Below, piece by piece: positions 8,248 through 17,884 of a stretch of DNA of 64,000 bases. The notes under the pieces are model-generated. The model saw nothing but the letters and a program-made list of their open reading frames with translations. It had not been told where the DNA came from and made no database searches. Position 1 is the stretch's first letter, and every line of letters begins with the position of its first letter. The DNA is from Sneathiella marina (GTDB lineage Bacteria; Pseudomonadota; Alphaproteobacteria; Sneathiellales; Sneathiellaceae), in assembly GCF_023746535.1 (NCBI RefSeq), contig NZ_CP098747.1:3585501-3649500 (forward strand), in the 5' to 3' direction. Made by a program: the position numbers and the translations under genes.

Positions 8248-10131
8248 TCAAGCGCTCCAGACAACCTCATGCTTGACCGTATAAGGGCCCAGTTTATCCT
8301 TGATTTCTGCCCGAAGTGACGCTTCATCGCCACCTTTGACGGCAACAGTTGCCAATGTTCCATGAAGATTACTGTTCGAGACTGACACAGAAATGTCCGC
8401 CTCGGATCGTAACGGTTCCATTTCCGCGCTAAAGACGGCTTCAACTGCTTGCTGGCGAAGCGCCGGCTTGAATATTTTACCAACACCGGTCAAGGGCATC
8501 ACATCGATGATATGAAGATCGGCAGGGTTGGCGGCCCGTTCCGGAATACGCTCCCGCGCAAAATCCTGCAGTTCTTCCGCCGTCGCTGACATATCAGGCT
8601 TGAGCTGCACGAAGGCAATGGGCATCTCGCCGGTGTAGTTATCAGGGCGGCCGATGGCTGCAGCCAGTTCAACTGCTGGATGCTCATGCAAGGCTTCTTC
8701 AATGATGGAGGGATCAATATTATGGCCGCTTCGAATGATCAGGTCTTTCGCCCGTCCGGTCAGCCATAAATATCCATCGGCATCAATCCGCCCCAAGTCC
8801 CCGGAAATCAACCAGCCTTCATTGGTAAAAGCATTGGCATTATATTCCTCCTGGACATAACCCGGCATGACGCAGATGCCTTTCATGACAATGATTCCGA
8901 TTTCATCTACGCCAGCGTCTCGCGTCACGTTATTGTTTTCGTCCAGCATAACCGCTTTGATATCAACAAACGGCAATCGCGTGCCAACGGATCCGAAGCG
9001 CGGTTCGCCATGTGGCGGCTGCATGGTGGTAAAGGATGTTACTTCCGTCATGCCGTAGCCTTCGAGCATATTGACACCGGATAGATCCGAAATCGCCTTC
9101 AAGACTTCTACAGGCGCCGCCGAGCCACCTGTGAGGCCAACACGTAGGGTACTGATATTCGCGTCACCTACGGGGATATTGAGCAACGCAGAAAGCATTG
9201 TGGGAACTGCTCCCAAAATGGTAATCCCGTATTTTTCTACAAGCCGCCAATAATTGCCAATGACAAGCGGATCCCGAAAACCCATCGGGCTCGCGATCAC
9301 AAGTTTCCCGCCATTCAACAGAGGCACCAAACCGGCCACTATGGATCCGCTGATGTGAAACAACGGCAAACCAGCCAGCAAACTGTCTTCTGTTGAATAT
9401 GTCATGCCGAAGCCCGTCGAGGCAATTTGCGAAAGCTGCATTCTATTCGTATGCGGCGCAAGTTTTGGGACGCCCGTTGTGCCGCCTGTATGATAATAAC
9501 CAACGACTTCATCCATGCCCCGGTCAAGCGCACCCTCCGGTGTTGTCGCCTCCTGTACGGCCATAGATTGATCAAAGGGCTTGATCTTTTCGCCATCACA
9601 TTCATCGCCACCGCCAAGGACAAACACAGCCTTCAGGCTTGGCATATGCTCGATAACATAAGCTGCTTTTTCCCACAGCTCTGGACTTAATGCACGCCCC
9701 GTAGCAACCAAGACAGTAGCATTCGCCGCCTTGGCAATGCCCAGGATATGTTCCGGCTCCAGCATGGGGTTCACAGCATTTACAATCCCGACTGCTTCCG
9801 CCCCCAACATCGTGAAAATTGCCTGCGGGCAAAGCGGCAATAAATAGGTGACTGTCTCGTCAGGCTGAAGTCCCGCAGATTTGAACAAATGCGCAGTTTG
9901 ATTGACGCGTCCCAACAGCTGGCTGTATGAAATTGTTACGCCATCTGCCATCGGATCACCCGGAGGAGCCGCAACAAGTGCGGGTTTGTCTGGCACAGCG
10001 GCAACAGTGTCGCAAAATGCCTGATAAATATTTTGATAAGGCACCCAGTCTTCAATGGCCGTTGCTTCAAATTTTTCAACATCGGACAAGCCGGCAAAAG
10101 ACGCGGTAAATTTATTGAGCGTTGCAGTCAT
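8248..10131 (-). CDS. AMP-forming acyl-CoA synthetase
   Basis: A 627-residue ANL-superfamily ligase that activates a carboxylic acid as acyl-AMP and then acyl-CoA. Seen: the P-loop-like YYHTGGTTGVPKLAPHT near residue 205, GYGMTEVTSF (A5 motif) near 355, WLISGDLGRIDADGYLWLTGRAKDLIIRSGHNI with the ATP-binding Asp and hinge (about 445-480), and a C-terminal GVGKIFKPALR lysine region. Start at 10131 is preceded by GGGAGG; a further ATG at 10152 lies upstream of that ribosome site. The long N-terminus and C-terminal tail are typical of fatty or aryl acid members. Substrate unknown. Confidence 0.87.
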   Translation of the reverse strand: MTATLNKFTASFAGLSDVEKFEATAIEDWVPYQNIYQAFCDTVAAVPDKPALVAAPPGDPMADGVTISYSQLLGRVNQTAHLFKSAGLQPDETVTYLLPLCPQAIFTMLGAEAVGIVNAVNPMLEPEHILGIAKAANATVLVATGRALSPELWEKAAYVIEHMPSLKAVFVLGGGDECDGEKIKPFDQSMAVQEATTPEGALDRGMDEVVGYYHTGGTTGVPKLAPHTNRMQLSQIASTGFGMTYSTEDSLLAGLPLFHISGSIVAGLVPLLNGGKLVIASPMGFRDPLVIGNYWRLVEKYGITILGAVPTMLSALLNIPVGDANISTLRVGLTGGSAAPVEVLKAISDLSGVNMLEGYGMTEVTSFTTMQPPHGEPRFGSVGTRLPFVDIKAVMLDENNNVTRDAGVDEIGIIVMKGICVMPGYVQEEYNANAFTNEGWLISGDLGRIDADGYLWLTGRAKDLIIRSGHNIDPSIIEEALHEHPAVELAAAIGRPDNYTGEMPIAFVQLKPDMSATAEELQDFARERIPERAANPADLHIIDVMPLTGVGKIFKPALRQQAVEAVFSAEMEPLRSEADISVSVSNSNLHGTLATVAVKGGDEASLRAEIKDKLGPYTVKHEVVWSA

Positions 10132-10241
10132 GAATTCCTCCCAAAGACGCATAATTCTTTTTGATTATGTCTGCCTATATTTTTTCCCTGAAAGGCATGA
10201 TGTCAGAATAAATTCGACGCACAACCAAAAACTTGAAATAT

Positions 10242-10853
10242 TTATCGTGCCAAAAGAGTACGGTACCACTCTTCATGGTTTCCTGCATGGTTGGCCATAC
10301 CGGGTTTAGTCAGGCATCCGCGGGGTTTGATGTAACTATCTATTCGGCGTTGCGGCTTTTCGTGCCAGCCGATATTAAAAGCGGACATTTTCGGATGAAA
10401 ATACAGGCTACCATATGGAAGATGGTCATGTATCCACCAAGCGAGCGAACGCCAGTCTTCCCCCTTGGCATATCGATCTGCAAACCATGGAATGACAATG
10501 CAAGCCATTGCACCGTAGTGACCATTTTTGTCGAGACGATCCCAAACATGCCGTGACCCCGCACGCCTGTTATGGGCGCAATTAAGATCATTCTTATTCC
10601 CAAACGCATTCAATTTTGCGCAACGATAAGCACCGCGAATGCGAACAGGACCGAAAGCATCCTGTAACGGCTCCAGCAACTGGGTCGCCAGTTGCTCACC
10701 GGCCTTTATGGCGAGATCCGGATCGTCCGGGATATTCGGAATACGGTAGAAACTCCCAATTTCGGAATGCAGAAAGTCACGCATAAAAAAAGATTTGGAC
10801 AGACGGACTCTGCCTAAATTCTCCAGGCCGGTCATGGACTTAGGTGATTTCAT
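10242..10853 (-). CDS. Conserved protein with M15-peptidase-like segment
   Basis: A 203-residue protein of a conserved but poorly characterised family. The segment LLEPLQDAFGPVRIRGAYRCAKLNAFG (near residues 60-86) resembles the core of peptidase M15-type D,D-carboxypeptidases. Later blocks, SRHVWDRLDKNGHYGAMACIV and LAWWIHDHLPYGSLYFHPK, carry conserved His and Asp residues, and the tail RRIDSYIKPRGCLTKPGM is rich in invariant-looking residues. AAAGGA lies six bases before the start. It follows a polysaccharide deacetylase by 18 bases on the same strand, so a cell-wall or glycan role is possible. No signal peptide is seen. Function not established. Confidence 0.7.
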   Translation of the reverse strand: MKSPKSMTGLENLGRVRLSKSFFMRDFLHSEIGSFYRIPNIPDDPDLAIKAGEQLATQLLEPLQDAFGPVRIRGAYRCAKLNAFGNKNDLNCAHNRRAGSRHVWDRLDKNGHYGAMACIVIPWFADRYAKGEDWRSLAWWIHDHLPYGSLYFHPKMSAFNIGWHEKPQRRIDSYIKPRGCLTKPGMANHAGNHEEWYRTLLAR

Positions 10854-10871
10854 CGGCGTTCCTTTGAAAAC

Positions 10872-11705
10872 TTATTCACTAATACGATTGGTAAATTCCG
10901 TCGCTGCATCAGCCATCGTCATAAAAACGGCCCCGCCGGCGATCAAGGAACGGATCAATTCTTCAAGCATCAGCATGCGGTGCCCGCGTCCAATACAAAA
11001 GGGATGACAAGTATATGTCAAAACACCCCAATCCATCTTGCGCCTTAGATATTCAAAATCACCCAGCCAATTATTGAGAACATCCTCCGTTGACCGCAAA
11101 CCGGGCAGCACAGACGTTTTTGATCGAACATATTCGAAATGCGGAAAATCATCTGTTGACCAGCTGATGGGCATTTCGATCAATTGGGAAGGAGGCCCGA
11201 AATCCACACGGGCGTCAGGATGAATGACATCGCCTGTTCGCGCAAAATACGGCGTATAGTCGTTCCCCATCATACTACTGTCATATTTAAACCCCTGCTC
11301 AAGCAAAAGATCCACGCTATGCGCACTCAAATCCCAGGAGGGTGATCTGTATCCAATTGCTTTGCGGCCACAGAGGCGCTCAATGGCTTCATTTCCCAGA
11401 GCCAATTGATCCTGTTCTTCTGCAAATGACAAACTTGCGGGTGGTATGTGTGACCAACCGTGATGCCCAATTTCATGCCCAGCCTCGGCGATCATCCCGG
11501 ATGTCCGAGGATAGCTTTCGATGGTAACACCAGGAACGAACCATGTAGCTGGGATGTCATACTCTTTAAGTAAATCTAGAACACGTTCCGTACCGACTTC
11601 ACCAAATTCCCCTCGGGACATTAATGTCGGTGTCGTTCGGCCATTGACAATCCAGCTCGAGACAGCATCATAGTCAAAACTCAGACAAACAATATGGCGG
11701 CGCAT
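10872..11705 (-). CDS. Polysaccharide deacetylase (NodB-domain) family protein
   Basis: A 277-residue carbohydrate esterase family 4-like protein, cytosolic by lack of a signal. Seen: motif 1 SFDYD (residues 9-13), the metal-binding HHGWSH (motif 2, near residue 82), RSPSW (motif 3, near 122), and a late histidine in TCHPFCIGRGHR. The shape (no secretion signal, 277 residues) resembles HpPgdA/PuuE-like members, which act on peptidoglycan precursors or amides such as allantoin. It is probably co-transcribed with the M15-like protein 18 bases downstream. Substrate uncertain. Confidence 0.85.
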   Translation of the reverse strand: MRRHIVCLSFDYDAVSSWIVNGRTTPTLMSRGEFGEVGTERVLDLLKEYDIPATWFVPGVTIESYPRTSGMIAEAGHEIGHHGWSHIPPASLSFAEEQDQLALGNEAIERLCGRKAIGYRSPSWDLSAHSVDLLLEQGFKYDSSMMGNDYTPYFARTGDVIHPDARVDFGPPSQLIEMPISWSTDDFPHFEYVRSKTSVLPGLRSTEDVLNNWLGDFEYLRRKMDWGVLTYTCHPFCIGRGHRMLMLEELIRSLIAGGAVFMTMADAATEFTNRISE

Positions 11706-11833
11706 TATAGTCTCCTATCACGGGCATTTTCTCTATTCATGATGCTCCAATAACAAGAACAGGCTACTCTTCATCGGGCAAGGCTGCAACAAGCGTGCAC
11801 TACTGCAAATAACGACAGATTATGGAGCAAAAA

Positions 11834-12955
11834 ATGTCCTTTTCGAAGATTGCTGTTCTGGGCTTGGGAAATGTCGGTTCTCTTGCCGCTACTTTATTGT
11901 ATGAAGCTGGCTTCGAGGTCGTTGGAATTGATAGCCGCAAGCTACGGACAAAAATTTCCTTTGAAACCCAAGCCCATGACATTGCGGATGTTTCGCTGTT
12001 GCCGGAAATTCTTCGGCCATTTGAAGCTGTCTTATCCTGCCTGCCCTATTTTTTGAATATTGATGTGGCGCGAACCGCGCACCAGCTTGGAATTCACTAT
12101 TTTGACCTGACAGAAGATGTTGCAACAACCCAGGCCGTTCTCGATCTCAGTAAAACGGCAACCACCGTAATGGCACCACAATGTGGACTAGCGCCTGGGT
12201 TTGTCGGCATTGTCGGTGCGAACCTTGCTGAACAATTCGACACGGTTCGCACCATTCGCCTGCGTATCGGTGCGCTCCCTCAAAACCCGACGGGATTGCT
12301 GGGCTATGCTTTTAACTGGTCTCCTGAAGGGGTGGTCAATGAATATTTAAATGACTGTGAAGTCATCGAAGAAGGGCAACGAAAATGGGTATCCCCCATG
12401 GAGTGGGTGGAAACCATCTTGATTGATGGAAAAAAACTCGAAGCATTTACCACCTCCGGAGGGCTTGGCACCATGTGTGAAACCTATGACGGCAAAGTGG
12501 AAAACCTGGATTACAAGACCATGCGCTATCCAGGTCACGTGAAGCTGATGAATTTCTTTTTTCACGAGTTGTTGATGCGCGAGAACCGTGAACAGGCCGG
12601 AACGATCCTGACCCACGCAAAACCGAGGGTCGACGATGATGTGGTCTATGCTCATATTTCGGCAGAAGGTGAAATACAGGGCCGTCTGCAGCGTAAGGAG
12701 TATGTCCGTAGCTATTACCCCATAAAAATGGCCGGTCAAAGCTGGACCGCCATCGCCTGGACAACGGCGGCATCAGTATGCGGTGTCATTGAAATGGTCC
12801 GTAAGGGTTCGTTGCCTGCTCAGGGGTTTATCAAGCAGGAAAAGATCCCTCTTCCCGCCTTTTTGGAAACAACAACAGGAAGCCTGTTTGAAACAGCTGC
12901 TAAGGAAAGCCGACAAATACTGGTCGGACATGACCTCCAACCAAAGAAAGCCTGA
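11834..12955 (+). CDS. Saccharopine dehydrogenase-like NAD(P)-dependent oxidoreductase
   Basis: A 373-residue dehydrogenase with an N-terminal Rossmann fold (AVLGLGNVGSLAATLLYEAG, residues 6-25) and a C-terminal catalytic region with MAPQCGLAPGFVGIVGANL (near 115-133). The saccharopine dehydrogenase/lysine 6-dehydrogenase family acts on amino acids or ketoacid adducts. Start at 11834 has GGAG six bases upstream; an in-frame ATG at 11822 lies before that site. It is followed two bases after its stop by a PfkB kinase, so the two are probably translated together, but no known pathway joins them. Confidence 0.82.
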   Translation: MSFSKIAVLGLGNVGSLAATLLYEAGFEVVGIDSRKLRTKISFETQAHDIADVSLLPEILRPFEAVLSCLPYFLNIDVARTAHQLGIHYFDLTEDVATTQAVLDLSKTATTVMAPQCGLAPGFVGIVGANLAEQFDTVRTIRLRIGALPQNPTGLLGYAFNWSPEGVVNEYLNDCEVIEEGQRKWVSPMEWVETILIDGKKLEAFTTSGGLGTMCETYDGKVENLDYKTMRYPGHVKLMNFFFHELLMRENREQAGTILTHAKPRVDDDVVYAHISAEGEIQGRLQRKEYVRSYYPIKMAGQSWTAIAWTTAASVCGVIEMVRKGSLPAQGFIKQEKIPLPAFLETTTGSLFETAAKESRQILVGHDLQPKKA

Positions 12956-12957
12956 GA

Positions 12958-14010
12958 ATGAGTTTTACCGGATTAAATGCGCTGACTTTTGGGTCTGCGA
13001 CCATTGATGTGATCGCGATCGTCCCCGATGAAGACATCGAGCGCATCACAATGACCAATGCCACTTCGTCCTTTCTTTTACTTGAGGAAGGTCGAAAAAT
13101 AGATGTTAGTTCAATTAAGTCTTCAGTCGGTGGAGGCGGCACCAACGCAGGCGTGGCGCTGGCGCGCCTTGGTTTCTCCACCAGTACCTTTGTGCGGACC
13201 GGTGATGATCTTGAAGGCAAGGAAATCGTCGAAAGACTGAGTGTCGAGGGGATAAAGACTGACCTCATCATTCAGGATGCCGAAATGCCGACAGGCAAGG
13301 CGATCATGGTCACGTCCCATGTCTGTAATCCGACAATTTTTACGAACAGGGGCGCCAACACAACATTGATAGAAAGTGAAATCGACCCGGCAATATTTGC
13401 TGATCGCCATCTCGTTTACATTGCCAGTCTATCCGGTAATTCGGCGGCCTGCCTTACGCATATCGTTCAAGCCGCTAAAGAATCCGGCGCCTTCGTTGCC
13501 ACTAATCCCGGGATTAGACAGCTCACCTATTGGGCGGGTGACATGATCGAAGCCTTGCCCTTTGTAGATTTGATTTCAGTTAATGCGGTGGAAGCCGAAC
13601 AATTGGCGCTAACCCTACTCCCCAAAGGCAATCGCGTACATGCTATCCCGGATCATGCCGGGGGTCCTGTTCTGCTGCATAAAGGACTGGCGGGCCGCTC
13701 GCTTGAAGTGTTTGTGGCGGAAGTTTGTAAATTGGGACCGAAAATAGTCTTGATTACAAATGGCGCAGAAGGTGCCTATGCCGGGACAAAAGATGGCATT
13801 GAATTCTATCCTGCCGGTAAGGCGGAAGTTGGGAATACAGCAGGTGCAGGAGATTCTTTTGCGACAACATTCTCCGCGTTCGCATCCGTTGGTTCAGATA
13901 TCGTCACTTGCCTCAAGGCGGCATCTGCAAATGCGTTATCCGTCATCGCTGCACCTGATACCCACTCCGGCCTATTGACCGGGGACGCTGTAAAACGGGC
14001 CATTGAATAA
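12958..14010 (+). CDS. PfkB-family carbohydrate/nucleoside kinase
   Basis: A 350-residue ribokinase-like sugar kinase. Seen: the N-terminal glycine motif SVGGGGTNAGVALARLG (near residues 56-72) and the PfkB signature EVGNTAGAGDSFATTF (near 288-303), which carries the catalytic Asp. The usual DTxGAGD reads NTAGAGD, so the first Asp is Asn while the catalytic one is kept. It phosphorylates a sugar, nucleoside or polyol hydroxyl using ATP. It begins two bases after the saccharopine dehydrogenase-like stop. Substrate unknown. Confidence 0.85.
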   Translation: MSFTGLNALTFGSATIDVIAIVPDEDIERITMTNATSSFLLLEEGRKIDVSSIKSSVGGGGTNAGVALARLGFSTSTFVRTGDDLEGKEIVERLSVEGIKTDLIIQDAEMPTGKAIMVTSHVCNPTIFTNRGANTTLIESEIDPAIFADRHLVYIASLSGNSAACLTHIVQAAKESGAFVATNPGIRQLTYWAGDMIEALPFVDLISVNAVEAEQLALTLLPKGNRVHAIPDHAGGPVLLHKGLAGRSLEVFVAEVCKLGPKIVLITNGAEGAYAGTKDGIEFYPAGKAEVGNTAGAGDSFATTFSAFASVGSDIVTCLKAASANALSVIAAPDTHSGLLTGDAVKRAIE

Positions 14011-14078
14011 AAAATACACGAAATAGCGACGAGACCGTTTATATTGAGTAAATTGCTGCACGAATGAAGGATGATAAT

Positions 14079-14255
14079 ATGGAGTTTGGAGGAATATTTG
14101 GGCTGATTATTCTAGCCTTGGATATCTATGCCATCGTGAAAATATTCCAAAGTAGCGCTTCTACGGGCGCAAAAGTACTTTGGATATTGTTGGTTCTTAT
14201 CTTACCGGTGCTTGGACTTATCATCTGGTTTTTCGCCGGACCAAAAGACGGCTAA
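14079..14255 (+). CDS. Small membrane protein, PLDc_N type
   Basis: A 58-residue protein with two hydrophobic helices (about residues 5-23 and 32-52) separated by a short polar loop. The family pattern (LDIYAIVKIFQSSASTGAKVLWILLVLILPVLG) is that of the phospholipase D nuclease N-terminal-like domain, often found as a stand-alone small protein. Start at 14079 follows AAGGA; an in-frame ATG at 14064 precedes that site. Inner membrane; role unknown. It stands alone between the PfkB kinase and the GST-like gene. Confidence 0.75.
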   Translation: MEFGGIFGLIILALDIYAIVKIFQSSASTGAKVLWILLVLILPVLGLIIWFFAGPKDG

Positions 14256-14367
14256 CCGACCTCAAATTTTGAACCATAATTCCTGATGCAGCTATCGGTA
14301 TTGTCGACTGGACCGTCCCGCGCAATTGCAATAGACTTCTCCTTCGCTTGCAAAAAGGAGAAAAATA

Positions 14368-15390
14368 ATGAGCGGACAACAGTCTGGGCCATATACCTTA
14401 ATCGGATCAAACGGCTCCCCCTATTCGCTAAAGATGAGAGCATTGATGCGATATCGACGGTTGCCCTTCAATTGGGTATTGCGGACGACACGCAATCGGG
14501 CTGAATTTGAGGCCGTCAAGCCGGCTCTGGTACCCGTTTTGAAACTCCCTGAAGATGGCAGTCTGCATATTGACAGCACGCCTCTTATCTATCGGCTAGA
14601 AGACCGTCACCCGGACGCCCGCTCCGTGATCCCAAAGAACAAAGCACATGCTTTCTTGTCTCACCTGATTGAAGATATGGCGGACGAATGGTGCACAAAA
14701 ATGATGTTTCATTATCGATGGACATATGATGCGGATATTCATTACGCGAGCTACTGGATCGCGGACGACAGCTTCCCTGATGATGTGGGAGAAAAACGCG
14801 ACTCAATGGCTAAAAGCTTCGCCGAACGCCAGATCGGGCGTATGCCTCTCGTAGGTTGCACACCGGAAAATGCACCGGTTATCGAAACAGGATATCAACG
14901 TATCCTCTCGCTCCTTGAAACCCATGTCGGACAATATGAGTTCCTGTTTGGCACCCGTCCCTCTATTGGTGACTTCGGGCTTTACGGTCAGTTGAGAGTA
15001 TTGGCCACAGATCCAACGCCGTTATCCATTATCAGGGCTATTGCCCAACGGACCGAGAGCTGGTTGCGACAAATGGATGATGCTTCTGGTATTGAAGGTG
15101 ATTGGGCTGCAAAAGATACTCTGCCCGCTGCCACACAGGGCCTGTTGGAGTTTGCGGGCTATGTCTACCTTCCTTTTCTCGCAGCAAATGCACAAGCCAT
15201 ATCCAAGGGCCAGGATAGTTTCAGCCTGACTTTGTTGGATCATCCCTACAGTCAAGGCGTATTCCCGTATCAGGTGAAATGCTTGCAGGATCTTAAAAGA
15301 CGTTATAATGAATTGTCAGAAGAAAATAGAGCCACCGTCGATCATTATTTAGGCGGAACCGGTGCTCTTGAAATTCTAGCATCGAACTAA
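14368..15390 (+). CDS. Glutathione S-transferase-like protein
   Basis: A 340-residue GST-superfamily protein, longer than the usual 200-230. The N-terminal thioredoxin-like domain (residues 8-85) has YTLIGSNGSPYSLKMRALMRY and a VLKLPEDGSLHIDSTPLIYRLE segment equivalent to the cis-Pro and Glu/Ser glutathione site. A helical C-terminal domain follows with SIGDFGLYGQL, matching the N-capping box. A poorly matched tail of about 100 residues is added. AAGGAG precedes the start. Likely cytosolic; substrate unknown. Confidence 0.83.
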   Translation: MSGQQSGPYTLIGSNGSPYSLKMRALMRYRRLPFNWVLRTTRNRAEFEAVKPALVPVLKLPEDGSLHIDSTPLIYRLEDRHPDARSVIPKNKAHAFLSHLIEDMADEWCTKMMFHYRWTYDADIHYASYWIADDSFPDDVGEKRDSMAKSFAERQIGRMPLVGCTPENAPVIETGYQRILSLLETHVGQYEFLFGTRPSIGDFGLYGQLRVLATDPTPLSIIRAIAQRTESWLRQMDDASGIEGDWAAKDTLPAATQGLLEFAGYVYLPFLAANAQAISKGQDSFSLTLLDHPYSQGVFPYQVKCLQDLKRRYNELSEENRATVDHYLGGTGALEILASN

Positions 15391-15413
15391 GCCTTTGAAA
15401 CCAGGAACCTATT

Positions 15414-15914
15414 ATGTTTCGTAAGATATTGAAGCCTCTTATCGCGATTTTCGGTATAGCTCTAGTCGGTCTCGCCATCTTGAGATTTACACCTCTATGG
15501 GAAAATGTCTTACCCGCTGGCGACACCACGAAAACGGATTTCGCAACAGTGACGCCGGCAGATAGCCCAAATTGGTTTTTAGTCTGCCCGCCCGATTATT
15601 GCCTAAAATCAAAACCCAGCCTTGTCGCTCCTGATTTCCCATTCAGTCCCAAAAAACTACATGCGGCCCTACAAAGCCTTATCAAAGAGCAATCCGACAT
15701 CAAGATATTGTCGGAAACAAGCACAACCTTTGAACTTGTAGTCAGGACAAAGTGGGTGGGCTGGCCTGATCATGTCTCTATCCAGATTTTACCCGCAAGC
15801 GTTAGTGGCAGTACGCTTGCCATTTACAGCCGTTCAAATTACGGGCGATCGGATTTTGATGTCAATCGCGATCGGATCGAAGGCTGGCTTTTACGTTTAA
15901 CTGAAATGAACTAA
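15414..15914 (+). CDS. DUF1499 domain protein
   Basis: A 166-residue protein with one N-terminal membrane helix (residues 9-26) and a DUF1499 domain after it. The domain is recognised by the stretch from SPNWFLVCPPDYC to the C-terminal GRSDFDVNRDRIEGWLLRL. DUF1499 proteins are common in alphaproteobacteria and lack an assigned function. AGGA lies eight bases before the start. It is 23 bases after the GST-like gene and 18 before arfB, so the three may share a transcript. Confidence 0.85.
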   Translation: MFRKILKPLIAIFGIALVGLAILRFTPLWENVLPAGDTTKTDFATVTPADSPNWFLVCPPDYCLKSKPSLVAPDFPFSPKKLHAALQSLIKEQSDIKILSETSTTFELVVRTKWVGWPDHVSIQILPASVSGSTLAIYSRSNYGRSDFDVNRDRIEGWLLRLTEMN

Positions 15915-15932
15915 TTTTCTGCGGCTTGAAAA

Positions 15933-16352
15933 ATGATACCAATTACCGCTAGCATTTCCCTTGATGAAGATGAAATTCAGGAAAGTTTCATTCGCTCTTC
16001 CGGACCAGGCGGTCAAAATGTTAACAAAGTAGAAACGGCCGTACAAATCCGATTTGACGCGCGGCATAGCCCAAACCTGTCGGCAGCGGTTATCCATCGA
16101 TTGACGAAAATCGCCGGTCAAAAAATGACCAAGGAGGGTGTCCTGATATTGACGGCCAGCGAACATCGTAGCCAGGACCGCAACCGAAAAGCAGCTGTTG
16201 AAAGGTTGGCGGAAATGATCCGAGAAGCTTGCATAGTGCCTAAATATCGTCGACCGACCAAACCGACTTATTCTTCAAAACTAAAACGCCTGGAGAAAAA
16301 GCAGCGACGGGGGAATGTAAAAAAGACACGCGGCAAAGTGCAGTTTGATTAA
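15933..16352 (+). CDS. arfB: ArfB, peptidyl-tRNA hydrolase for ribosome rescue
   Basis: A 139-residue release factor-like hydrolase that frees ribosomes stalled on non-stop mRNA by cleaving peptidyl-tRNA. The catalytic GGQ loop lies at SSGPGGQNVNKVETAVQIRFD (near residues 20-40). The C-terminal tail from about residue 105 is basic (KLKRLEKKQRRGNVKKTRGKV), as needed to enter the empty mRNA channel. Length fits the family. It ends in a 4-base overlap with the convergent rhlE. Confidence 0.93.
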   Translation: MIPITASISLDEDEIQESFIRSSGPGGQNVNKVETAVQIRFDARHSPNLSAAVIHRLTKIAGQKMTKEGVLILTASEHRSQDRNRKAAVERLAEMIREACIVPKYRRPTKPTYSSKLKRLEKKQRRGNVKKTRGKVQFD

Positions 16353-17698
16353 CCCTGCGCCCCTGACTTGGCGGGCCGCGACCGACGATTTGAAGGCCGG
16401 CCTTTGCGTTGCGCGCCACTTCCCGGTTTGGCACTATTGGATTTGGGTTGATTGATACGCCGGTTCGGTTTGTGTTTACCCGAATTTGAGCGCCGGTTTC
16501 GGTTATTGGGCCGGTCCGTGGTTCCGCTGTCATCTTTTTCCGCCAATGGCGCGATCCCTTCGCTGTGAAAAGGATGGTCTTCCATAAGCGGTAACTGCTT
16601 TCGGATGGTCTTTTCGATATCTCGCAAATAACTGCGCTCGTCATGATCCACAAAGGAGAGAGAGACGCCCGCCGCTCCCGCACGAGCCGTTCGACCGATG
16701 CGATGCACATAGCTTTCAGGCTCGTTCGGGATTTCGTAATTGATCACATGGCTAACGTCATTTACATCTATGCCCCGGGCCGCGACGTCTGTGGCAACCA
16801 GCGCCCGAATATCGCCGGTTCGAAATTCGTTCAAGGCTTTCTGACGGGCATTCTGGGATTTATTGCCATGGATTGCGCCGGACGAAATACCTAATTGCTC
16901 AAGCTGCCGGGAAACACGGTTCGCACCATGCTTGGTCCGGGTAAAGATCAAAACGCGTTTCAACGCCTCATCTTTAAGTAAATGTGCCAACAATTGACGC
17001 TTGCGGCCTTTTGGAACCATCAGGACATGCTGGTCCACTTTTTCCGCAGTCGTCGCGGTTGGCGCAACTTGTATTCGCACCGGGTCTTTTAAAATACTGG
17101 CGGCAAGACCTTCAACGGATTTCGGCATTGTTGCCGAGAAAAGAACTGTCTGCCGATCTTTAGGCAAGCGATCGATGATTTTCCGTATATCGCGGATAAA
17201 ACCCATATCAAGCATCCGGTCGGCTTCATCCAATACCAAAAATTCAACAGACTGTAAGTTGATATGCTTTTGGTTCATTAAATCGAGCAGTCGGCCCGGC
17301 GTTGCGACAAGAATATCAGCGCCGGAAAGCATGGCTTTTACTTGCGACTTGGGAGATGCGCCCCCGTAAACCAGCGCCATGCGCAAATGCAGATATTTGG
17401 TATAACCCTTGATGTTCTCCGCTATCTGGACTGCCAATTCCCTGGTCGGGGCAAGGATGAGAGACCGTGCTTCCTTCGGGTTACGCTTGCCTTCATCTTT
17501 CAATAGCTTCTGGATGATAGGAAGTGAAAAGGCGGCAGTCTTACCGGTTCCGGTCTGTGCCAACCCGACCAGATCTTTCCCTTCGAGAATATTCGGGATA
17601 GCCTGGCTCTGGATTGGGGTCATCTCTTCATAACCACCCTCCTGCACAGCACGCAGGACGGATTGGTTAAGTCCGGAATCCGAAAATTTACTCATCAT
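16349..17698 (-). CDS. rhlE: DEAD-box RNA helicase, RhlE type
   Basis: A 449-residue ATP-dependent RNA helicase. Motifs in order: GYEEMTPIQSQAIP (Q motif), AQTGTGKT (I), PTRELA (Ia), TPGR (Ib), DEAD (II), SAT (III), FTRTKHGANR (IV), ATDVAARGIDV (V), HRIGRTARAG (VI). The C-terminal 80 residues are disordered and rich in Arg, Asn, Ser and Pro, as in RhlE proteins, and probably bind RNA. The start carries two consecutive Met codons at 17698. It sits alone, overlapping arfB tail to tail. Confidence 0.92.
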   Translation of the reverse strand: MMSKFSDSGLNQSVLRAVQEGGYEEMTPIQSQAIPNILEGKDLVGLAQTGTGKTAAFSLPIIQKLLKDEGKRNPKEARSLILAPTRELAVQIAENIKGYTKYLHLRMALVYGGASPKSQVKAMLSGADILVATPGRLLDLMNQKHINLQSVEFLVLDEADRMLDMGFIRDIRKIIDRLPKDRQTVLFSATMPKSVEGLAASILKDPVRIQVAPTATTAEKVDQHVLMVPKGRKRQLLAHLLKDEALKRVLIFTRTKHGANRVSRQLEQLGISSGAIHGNKSQNARQKALNEFRTGDIRALVATDVAARGIDVNDVSHVINYEIPNEPESYVHRIGRTARAGAAGVSLSFVDHDERSYLRDIEKTIRKQLPLMEDHPFHSEGIAPLAEKDDSGTTDRPNNRNRRSNSGKHKPNRRINQPKSNSAKPGSGAQRKGRPSNRRSRPAKSGAQG

Positions 17699-17884
17699 GT
17701 TTACTTTCTAGCTCTTCATCAGCGCTGCCAATGGAAATGGAATGGCTGCCGGCACCCTTGGCTACCTGTTTCGCACGCCTGTTCCTATATGAGCTGGACT
17801 TGTATCGTAATCGAGCCGCATGTCAACATGCGACCCGAAATGTTAACGCAGAATGAGATTAGTCACACACTATTTTCAGGGGTC

